Positions 13,401-64,000 of a stretch of 64,000 nucleotides of DNA are shown piece after piece (position 1 is the stretch's first letter; each line of letters starts with the position of its first letter). The DNA is from Acanthochromis polyacanthus (Eukaryota > Chordata > Actinopteri > Pomacentridae). The translations under genes were made by a program, and so were the position numbers. The stretch covers positions 14,356,984-14,420,983 of the forward strand of contig NC_067127.1 of the NCBI RefSeq assembly GCF_021347895.1. The letters run 5' to 3'. Below the pieces are notes generated by a model, which worked only from the letters and a program-made list of their open reading frames with translations, was not told where the DNA came from and searched no databases.

Positions 13401-16400
13401 CTTCATCAGTTAATTAAACTCTATTGCAGCTTGATGAGCAATTAATCAAGGCAGCGTGCAGCGTGTCAGGCAGGACTGAGTTCTTCGGGTGCGGTATGTG
13501 CGCACCGTACAGTATGTTCCCATAGGGAGCAGCCCTGTGGGGAGCAGCACTTACCAAGTGAGCAGCCCTAAAATTGTACTGGGTGTAATGGGCTGGGTTT
13601 ATGTAAGCAGCTATCAATCACTCTCTGACATAAGCCTGCACCCTATTAGAGCTTCAGGATTAGGCTCCTCTCAGTGCTGAACTAACTGAGAAACTACTTG
13701 TCTAAGTCTATCAAATTTCAGGAAACGCCGAAATGTATTGGATTATTATTCCAGAAAAAAAAATAATATTGGTGTTTAAAGTAAAAGCCAGCTCAGAAGG
13801 CAGAGGCAATAACAGTGAATGTTAATCACATTAAAATGGGAGAAATATTGGCTCTAAACATGTCAGAAACGAGACTGAAGATTTAGCTCTTATCTTTCAT
13901 CTGACATCTGACTCTGTAAATCTGATAGTTGGGTCCTTTGTCTGTTACCCTCTTTCATCTACCTCCTCGTCTCTTTTCAAGACTGTTAACTGGGCTGTTT
14001 TTATGTTATGGAAATTCAACTTGGCAGTTTGTGACTAAATGCTGTAAATTTATTAACAAGACCATGGGGAACATTAAAAGTCAATTGAAGGAGGCTATTA
14101 AAAGCAGGATTTTAATTGGGTTGGTCCCTCCGTGAAGAAGTTTTTTTCCCCCCTTTTTTTTCCCCTTTCTCTCTTTTTCTAAAAGCAACGGCACTAAAAA
14201 GTTGTGAATTAATGTGTTACGTGTGTGCTAGTCCTTGAAAGAAGTTCGCTTTTGAAATTACTAATGTTTCATGTAAAATTTGACTGTATATTCAAGTGCC
14301 TAAAATACAGTCATTTGCATGAAAGTCAGCGTTGGTGTGAGGTCTGATGATGGCAGATGCTCATGGTATCTGCTCTCGCTTGCTGCGTTTCGTCCTGCTG
14401 AGGAGCTGCTGTCTCAGTAGCTCTTGCTGAAGGGTTTCAAGAGGGGCAAATCTCTCAAAATGACTCAGATTACAACTAGCGCACGATTTTACTACAACAC
14501 AAGCATCTCCAGATCATCCCCTCACTCATTCTACTCTAAAAACGTGACACGAGCTGCTTTTGCTGTAGCCATCTGCTTTTTAGTCTTCGTTGATTGGTGT
14601 TTAGGCCTGCGAGCAGTCAGTAAATTGTGTTTATACTGTAGCTTTAATGCATCAGATTATATAATCTGTTGAAATTACATTACAAAGCATACAATTGTCC
14701 TAGTTTTGGTAATGTGGTGTGACACATTACAAATGGTTTTAATTGCGCTTTAGCTTCTGGCTCTTGAGACATGCGCGAATCATTCTGCACTTAAAGGGAA
14801 CTGGGCTCTGAGTGTGTGTGTATATTTAGTCGGAACGGGGGACTGGAAAAGAGTCAGTTTGTGCATATAGGAGAGCTAGAGAGAGAGAGAGACAGAGATG
14901 GAGATGCAGTGTAGTAGTGGCTGTGCTGACTGGATAATGACATGCAGAGTGCTGCGCTGCTACCGAAGGTTGAGCTTCCAACCAGATGCTCCTTTCACTG
15001 CAGCTCATAAGCAGAGAGAGATAGAGAGAGAGTCTGCACCAACATACACACTCATCTTAGCTGGATTAAGAAGTAGGATTCAGGGGCTTCGATCATGTAC
15101 TGTAAAAGGAGCTTATTAGAGTAGATACCAATCATGTGGATCTGAGGAGACAGTGGCTAAGCTGGTTTCAAACTTCCTTTGAGACTTTTTCTTTATTTTT
15201 CCAGGGCTGTGTTTGTTATTTCTGCTGTCCATGTAATGATGGCTGTGTTCACTGCAATTTGAAGATTCAGACTGCCAGGCTGCTTAGATCAGTCTTATCT
15301 TCTTCAGTCAGGGCTCAGAGGAGTGGGTGTCCATGTGCTTGTATGATAGATGAATGGCTAAGCATATATATTGCTGGAAATGGCCCTCTGTACCCCTATG
15401 CAGATATTCCATTAAAAATCAGTCATTTCCAACCAGAATAGACATTTACCACATTAACAATGTCTAGACTGCATTTCTGATTAATTCAATGTTATCTTCA
15501 TTGAAAAAAAGTGCTTTTCTTTCAGAAATAAGTACACTTCTAAGTGTGTATGTGTTTGTTCCCCTAAAGACCCACATGGCAGCTTTGCATAAAATGCCTA
15601 AGCTTGAACACAGAGTGCACTGGGAGCTCAAGTAGATACAATCAACAGTATAATTGGCCTTACATACATTGGCAATACATAGTATGCCTATTTGTGCAGT
15701 TAAAAGTTTTTTTTATGAAGATCACAAAACTTCCAGGAGCATTGCCATATTTAAAAATAGCACATATGCCGATTTAATATGGCTGCCAAAGCAGTAATCC
15801 ATACAGTAATCTGCCTTATGCTCCACCCAGCAGGTCTTGCAGTTTAATAAATAGACACTTAGAATAACACTGCACAGTGTATATGCTCAGCAAACAAAAG
15901 TTGTGGTAAACACTCCTCAAGGAGAGCGTATGTTGCTTTATTTGATACTCCAGGAGGTGAGGCAGTTAAACAGCATAGAACCAAAATCAAAAAAAGGTTT
16001 GCTAATGAATTAATGAATAATTTCCATGTGTGTTCTTATTTGGACAATAAAAATACTCAATGCAGAGGCTTTTTTCTTGTTTCTGGTTGGAATTATGAAT
16101 TATTCCTTATTTGATAATAATAAAATAGGTTCTTATTATAATGCAAATCCTGGTTCTCCTTTGTAATCACCCCTCTGATTGAGACCAACAATTTTATGTT
16201 TAAAATGGGCTTCAGGCCTAAAAGCAATGGCCACATAGTTCCTTTCATTAAGCCAGCGGCCCGCTTATCATTCAATTATGGCTTTTCTATTAGGTCATCA
16301 GTGCACTTATAGAGTAGTAACTCACCATTGCCCTTCAGACATTAAGTTGAGTGACTTGTCTTCCTAGAGCTACTGTGAATTAAAGTAAATGTTTCATGTG

Positions 16401-16669
16401 GGATGCAGGAAACACAATGTAACTGGTGAATATGTGTGAGTCCTTATTTTCTGTAAGGACACACTGTTCACACATTTACAATAACATTTAACCTTTCCCA
16501 AACAGCACACTAAATTAATATTAATGTGTGGATGTATCCAGGAATTGCAAGGAAACTGCTAGAGTAGAAAAGAGCGGCTGAACAATATGATTTGCTTTAT
16601 TTTGTACTGTGCGTAGCAACGCTTCTTGATTACTAAACCCTTTTGTTTTCTGTGTTCTTCTCTTTGCAG

Positions 16670-58998
<42,329 letters not shown>

Positions 58999-59958
58999 TT
59001 GTCAAAGCTTTGGTCTTTGCCAGACCAACTTAAACATTTATTGAAAAGACAAATCAGGACATCAACATGTGTACAGTATAATAACAAAGATGAACATTAT
59101 TTAGTCATTTTTTCCTATAAGACAATGCGCTGAAAAGTAAAATGAAAGAGAAAAAATAACTTTCTTTAGACTCAAGCACTCAAGACGGAAAATATTTACT
59201 GTCAAGAAAGAGACTGATGGAAAAATGGCTCTGGCAAACAGTTAAAAATGAACTAAATACATATCTAACATGTCAAGCAAACAACATTAACCCATCTGTG
59301 ACTTGTTCCTTGGCTGGGATGACGTGATCTAACTTCCTTGTTTCTGGTAAACAGAGGAGCACAGATGCACTTTGCAAATGGAGATTCAGCATTACAAACT
59401 AAACGTTTCCATTTACATTGCCTGTGTTTGTGTTGTTGAGACTTTTTCTAGAGCAAATGACACAATGCATAAAGAAGTACATACACCAAACATTTACTGT
59501 GGATGAAGAGAGGGAAAGAAATCAGGTGACAGTGAATCCAGACAGAAAAAAAAAAACCCTGATGGATGTCAGAGGAGTCAGCCAAAGTTTTCACTGAAGA
59601 GGCAGCGATGGCCAGCAAAGACTAATACCTGCTTGGCTGCAGTGCAAAGACCGGAGTGAACGGGAGGTTCTCTTGAAAGACTATGATTTAAAAGAATATG
59701 TCAATTGTGCCAGTAAGAAATGTGGAGGCCTTCGTTTTCACATTGTGTGAACTCAAAGGAGAGAGTTTCCTCAGAGTCCTGGGGATGTTTTAAAAGTGAT
59801 CAATCGGGAGCAATGCACGCAAAATTATCTTATTACAGTACATATGTTTATATACAGTACAACCACATCTATATGTGCTTTCTGGACTGTGACAAAGTGG
59901 TGTTTTATAGCCTGTTGTATAGATGATGCAAACTATAACTGCTCCTCAACCATTTTGG

Positions 59959-59964
59959 AATAAA
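59959..59964 (+). terminator. nrxn1: Candidate poly(A) signal AATAAA (proximal)
   Basis: AATAAA in GGAATAAAACAAAAAAAAGG, about 960 bases after the stop codon. Confidence 0.4.
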
Positions 59965-60283
59965 ACAAAAAAAAGGACAAAAAGAAGACATAAGTGTTAT
60001 TAAGTGTTGCTAGACATAGAAGATTTTATGAGGACATCTGCATTTTTTTTTTCAGTTGGATAATAATTTGAATCTCCCCTGTTTTTACATGTGTTCCTAT
60101 ATAGTTTTTTATACAAATGCCAACCTGAGATAGATGATCCCAGACCAGACCGTTCCCAAAAACTGCACAAGACGTTGATAGCGGAGAGGCGAGACGTGAC
60201 AACTTGTGTGGATACTGGTAGAATCACTGCCTTTCCTCCTCAATCCTGACTTACACGAGTGAGAATGAAGACCGAGAATACGA

Positions 60284-60330
60284 GTGATGATGATGATGTT
60301 GATGATGATGATGATGATGATGGATGATGA
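60284..60330. repeat. (GAT)n microsatellite in the 3' UTR
   Basis: About fifteen GAT units with a few interruptions. If the distal poly(A) signal is used it is transcribed. Confidence 0.92.
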
Positions 60331-60678
60331 CAGTGATTAAGACAAATTAACTTGCCGTGTGTGTTTTTTCAAGTGGTATTATAAGATTGTCCAATGTGTG
60401 CTTGGGCTGATGCAAAACCCGAGGAGAATAGCTCAAATAAGTCTCCATTACAACTGTTTCTGTGTTTGTTCTGTCATTCTGTCAGTCAATTCTTCTTTCC
60501 AGAGACCTGTACTTGGAATGAGTATGAGGAAAAATGACCATGAACTATAAATGATGATTATAAATTCTCTTGGTTTGCTCCTCTTTTATTTGCTCTTGAG
60601 TGTTTTATGTTCAATATATTTCTTCTTGTACTCCACGTAAAAATTAATTATAAAAAATAGTTTTGAAAGATCAAATGA

Positions 60679-60684
60679 ATAAAA
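60679..60684 (+). terminator. nrxn1: Candidate poly(A) signal AATAAA (distal)
   Basis: AATAAA in TGAATAAAATATTACC, about 1.7 kb after the stop codon. Confidence 0.4.
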
Positions 60685-60770
60685 TATTACCTAAGTGAAC
60701 TTAAACCAGTTTATTGACAAAATGCATTGGAGAAACATGCAGGTTTTTTGGCTTTTATTTTGTTATCAAG

Positions 60771-61603
60771 CAAAATGAGTGGGACTCATTTTCAACCCTG
60801 GACTTTCATGCCTCAGACCGGCCCACTTTAGATCACGACCTATTACGATTAAAATCATTTAATTCTAGCCTTGTCTTGTAATTCAGTGTGTTTTTCTAAA
60901 ATATTTCCAATTCAGTGCGAGTAAGGGTTGCTTCACAATGAGGATTTATTCCAACATGAGTGCACATCTCCAACATTATTCGTTACAACAATATCAGAAT
61001 CTATATTCTGTTCAAATAAGTGTTCAATGATATTCAAACCTTAAAAATGAAATAAAAGAAGAAATAAAAATATTAAATTTAAAAAATAAGGGGGCTACAG
61101 GACAAAGTTTCCCAGTTATGTGGTCGCATCATACTATTATTTAATTATATAATGTTATGTTTTACGCCACAATGACACACAATTAATTGATTTGATAATT
61201 AACTTGAACGGTGGTTTGCAAAGTTCAACAAAGTCCGTATCCGTTTCCTTGGCCTCATTTGTCGTTTCAAACCGCCAGCTTTAGTGAAAAAGTTTCCAAT
61301 TTCTGCACATTCGGCTGCGTCTGTTTCCAAAGCTTTCCTTTTTTTTTAATTCTTACCTTCTCCGCATCATCCTTGCTCTTCCTGTTTTCCTCTGACCGTG
61401 TGCACGGACGTGTTACGTCACGGTGTGTCTGCAAAAAACAACCACTAAAAAAAAAGACCCGCCAGTGGAGGCGGCAGAGGAACAACAGTCGCAGCAGAAT
61501 TATCAACCCAGTGCCATGACTGAACACCGGCCCTCGCGGCCCAAACATCAGACCGGCCCATCTGGAATTGTCCCAGTCCTCCCGATTAGCCACAACGGGC
61601 CTG
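60771..61603 (-). mobile_element. Candidate hAT-like DNA element remnant
   Basis: The segment lies between direct copies of TTATCAAG (60763-60770 and 61604-61611), a hAT-size 8-bp duplication, and has CA...TG ends. Its - strand end begins CAGGCCCGTTGTGG, of the CAG type usual for hAT. The GC-rich GGCCGGTCTGATGTTTGGGC region near that end resembles ends I associate with fish hAT elements. The - strand frame 61267-61620 includes the basic segment EENRKSKDDAEKVRIKKKGK, like hAT transposase N-termini. The matching direct repeat is in fact 14 bases (TGTTATCAAGCAAA), so a retroposon duplication is an alternative. No transposase core is present. Confidence 0.4.
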
Positions 61604-64000
61604 TTATCAAGCAAATACACTCACATTAAAAAATATTCCACTGATTAGCATCAGGCTCCTGTAACATTGTTTGACTTGTGATGGGCAACTATTGAAAAGT
61701 TTTGCTCCACATGTTCTTCTTCCTTGGCAAATCCAAGGATTTCATTACCATTGCAACTCAACCCAGATGTTCAGATATGTTATGCTAGTAGTAGCTCACG
61801 CTGCTGTGAGCACCGAGACTAAAGCAGTGATGTTTAACAGGCTACTGAGATTCAGTGAGTTCATTTCTAACTACACACCCCCAGATTTTTTTAAACATGC
61901 AGTCTTCAGCCCTGACTCAAGTGACATCACTTAAAATTTATCAGCTAAAAAAGCTTTAATACAAGTTTTCTCGCACTTCACTTGTCATTTTTTTCACATT
62001 ATACAGTAGTTCTCTGTGAGATCTGTCAAAGACTTTGATGTAAAATTGGTGGAGCTGCCCTTTAAACTGTAGTCTCGACTTTTGTTTTTCTTTAATTTTT
62101 TATTTTTTTGAAGCTCGCTCATTTTTGATTTGTGGTACAAACTAAAAAGGTGATGTAACACATTCACACCTGACTGTTAGAAATCTGCACACACAGACAG
62201 GCTATCAAGTGTTTCACTGTTTGAAAGTTTTAAATATTGCTTTCATTTGTGTTTACGACTGCCAAAATGAAATAAAAATAAATGTCTGAACTAAATTAAA
62301 AATGCAGGCCTGGACGCAAATCTAGGGCATTTTAAAGCACAATATTTATTGCCTTTAAACACATCTGAATTGAAGACATCTGTCTAGACATCATGTTAGT
62401 TTTTATCTCCAGATAAACTGTGAGCACCTCATCAGATAAGCTGCCACCCCAATTGCCTGGTGAAATTAACTCTGAGCAGCAGGCTGTTACTTGACTTTAA
62501 ATTAAAGTCACAACCTCACAGTGGAAAATCTCTCCCAAAGTCTAGTGATAGTCTGACCGAGGATCAGATGCAGCACTTGACACGGACGCATTACTTGGCA
62601 CTTACATCTCCACATGGGTGAAAGACCAAGTGACAAAGACAGTAGAGACAAAGTGGTACTTGTGAGATTTCACAGCACACTAACTAAAGCTTCATGTCCT
62701 ACTTTAGAAGTAGAGTCTGTGATTCTGGAGAAAGAATTTTGAAATTTAGCATTTTTGGATGGTTTTGCAGATTTACCGTCCTTCATGCTCCCACTATCAA
62801 TTTCCCTCATTTCCACTGTCCTGTACACAAGCAAAAACAAGCACATAACACGATGGAATAGTGTTGAATGAATCGGTCAGAGCCATGCAGTTTGTTTGTT
62901 TTTCATTTACAGAGTCTATGAATACCAGATTCTTCTCTTTTTACATCAGTGCACAGAACAGTCTGCTAATGAACCATGATCAGATATTTACATAATTTGA
63001 CAAAATGAATTGGCTCAAAATCGTTTACCTTTACAGCTGCAGTGGACATAAATCCGGGGGGTGGTGGTGGTGGCTCATCCTGCAGCTCCTTTCTCTTCCT
63101 TCTCAGTTCTAATCCCCTCGCAGTATTCATGCACAAGCTTCTAACGTGCAAAGACAGTCAAGCCAGAAGTCATTTATGGGATTTGAACCCATTTAACCCA
63201 TTATCGCGTCACATTCTGTGATTTTGTTGCTATTTTTACTGTCTCATCTGATTGAGAAAAACCCTGTGGTTGCTTAAACTCCCCCAGCAAAGGCTATATT
63301 TTCTAAAGCCTGGAAACATCACCAGGAGGAGGATGCAGAACTCTCTCAGACCAATTGAATTACAATATGCTGTACAGTTACTGTACATTTTTTTGCACAG
63401 CACTGCTAAAAAAAAAAGTACTGTCTACCCTTGGAGGTAAACCGTTGCTGAAAATAGATGTTTCCTCAGTTTTGCAGCTCTTCATCATCTGCTCCAACAG
63501 CTTTCTTGTGTGTTAGTGTAAATTGAGTGATCTGCTTTTCATTTCCAAATGGGAAATTACTCATTTGAGTTGGTTGAGTCTTTCTCAAGGACAATAAAGC
63601 AAGATAGGAGATAATATAAGACACTGGGTAAAATTCTGACTCAAAATAACACTGCACTGCAACACAGGAAGTCCAGTTTAAAGTCGTTCAAATTGTGATT
63701 TTGAATGACTAAAAAATATCACTCAAATGTTTACAACTACATTAGCAATGATCAAGTTTTGAAATATCATCCTTAGGCTTTATTGATTAAGTGACTGACC
63801 TCCATATCTGCTTCTTAAGGACTGCTTTGATGGGGTTTGATCAGATTTAATCAACAGGTTCCAATGTTGCTAAATTTTGATTGGTGTACATGATAACTTT
63901 TTTCTATCAAGTGGCAGCAACGAGTGGATCCAGCTCAGACTTCGGGACAGTGTTAAAAGGTTCACTGCAAAAGCTGAAAGGGCTAATGATGCCGGACAGA
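61604..64000. other. Flanking DNA downstream of nrxn1, no gene seen
   Basis: AT-rich sequence with short open frames only. A GGT-rich run occurs at 63056-63072 and AATAAA hexamers at 62271 and 62277. No exon, RNA gene or clear mobile element was recognised. Confidence 0.6.

Larger units (their letters stand above)
1..16669 (+). other. nrxn1: 3' portion of a long nrxn1 intron (upstream of the second LNS6 exon)
   Basis: No exon is recognisable before 16670. In particular, none of the open frames resembles the first half of the LNS6 domain that must precede the exon at 16670, so that exon lies upstream of the window. The interval ends in a good acceptor with a T-rich tract (about 16640-16669, ending TTTGCAG). 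It contains the three mobile-element remnants listed separately, a (TTG)n run at 8101-8120, poly-A at 8153-8172, a GA-rich run near 14876-14892 and a pyrimidine tract at about 14141-14180. The rest is AT-rich sequence in which I see no gene. Confidence 0.8.
58999..60700 (+). other. nrxn1: nrxn1 3' untranslated region (3' limit uncertain)
   Basis: Follows the stop codon without any further coding frame. It is AT-rich with a (GAT)n run. Candidate poly(A) signals are at 59959 and 60679, and more AATAAA hexamers lie at 61051, 61063, 62271 and 62277, so longer transcripts are possible. The stated end is set just after the second candidate signal. Confidence 0.6.

Noticed and set aside
63177..63195. 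tRNA gene or SINE on the - strand (B box-like GGTTCAAATCC)
   Set aside because: No A box at the right distance and no cloverleaf could be drawn. Most likely chance.

Overview
The window comes from a vertebrate nuclear genome, most likely a teleost fish. Long introns surround short exons with GT/AG borders, and the repeats (Tc1/mariner, a tRNA-derived SINE, short inverted-repeat DNA elements, a LINE tail) are of kinds common in fish. There is no sign of bacterial, phage or plasmid organisation.

The only convincing cellular gene is the 3' part of a neurexin, on the + strand from about 16670 to 60700. Five coding exons join in one consistent reading frame: the second half of the LNS6 (laminin G-like) domain (16670-16841); the 90-nt cassette exon of splice site 4, SS4 (22732-22821); the end of LNS6 plus the Thr/Ser-rich stalk (24258-24577); a short exon with the juxtamembrane cysteine loop (46345-46423, or to 46432 with a second donor); and the last exon with the transmembrane helix, cytoplasmic tail and PDZ ligand ending EYYV (58697-58998). 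The cysteine-loop sequence, the tail starting [10 protein letters not shown] and the three-residue GGL option at the stalk junction point to neurexin 1. I cannot tell nrxn1a from nrxn1b. The first half of LNS6 and everything upstream lie outside the window.

Layout: 1-16669 is the end of the upstream intron, with a degraded Tc1 fragment (2063-2452), a SINE (6000-6327) and a 914-bp inverted-repeat element (6564-7477). 16842-24257 holds the introns around SS4, very AT-rich from about 22130, with many TAAA/TTAA motifs just after the cassette exon. 24578-46344 is a 21.8-kb intron with an unidentified coding-like patch on the - strand (about 32787-33054) and a nearly complete Tc1 element (42065-44287), itself split by a 582-bp inverted-repeat element that carries a telomere-like minisatellite. 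46433-58696 is the last intron, with a LINE fragment at about 56770-57080. 58999 to about 60700 is 3' UTR. 60700-64000 is flanking DNA with a candidate hAT-like element (60771-61603).

The exons together determine how the presynaptic neurexin binds its partners (LNS6 with or without SS4), how the stalk is built (with or without GGL) and how the protein is anchored and linked to PDZ scaffolds. I found no new multi-gene system. The most interesting items are the preserved splice switches, the altered stalk and LNS6 loop residues, the nested transposons and the unexplained coding-like patch.
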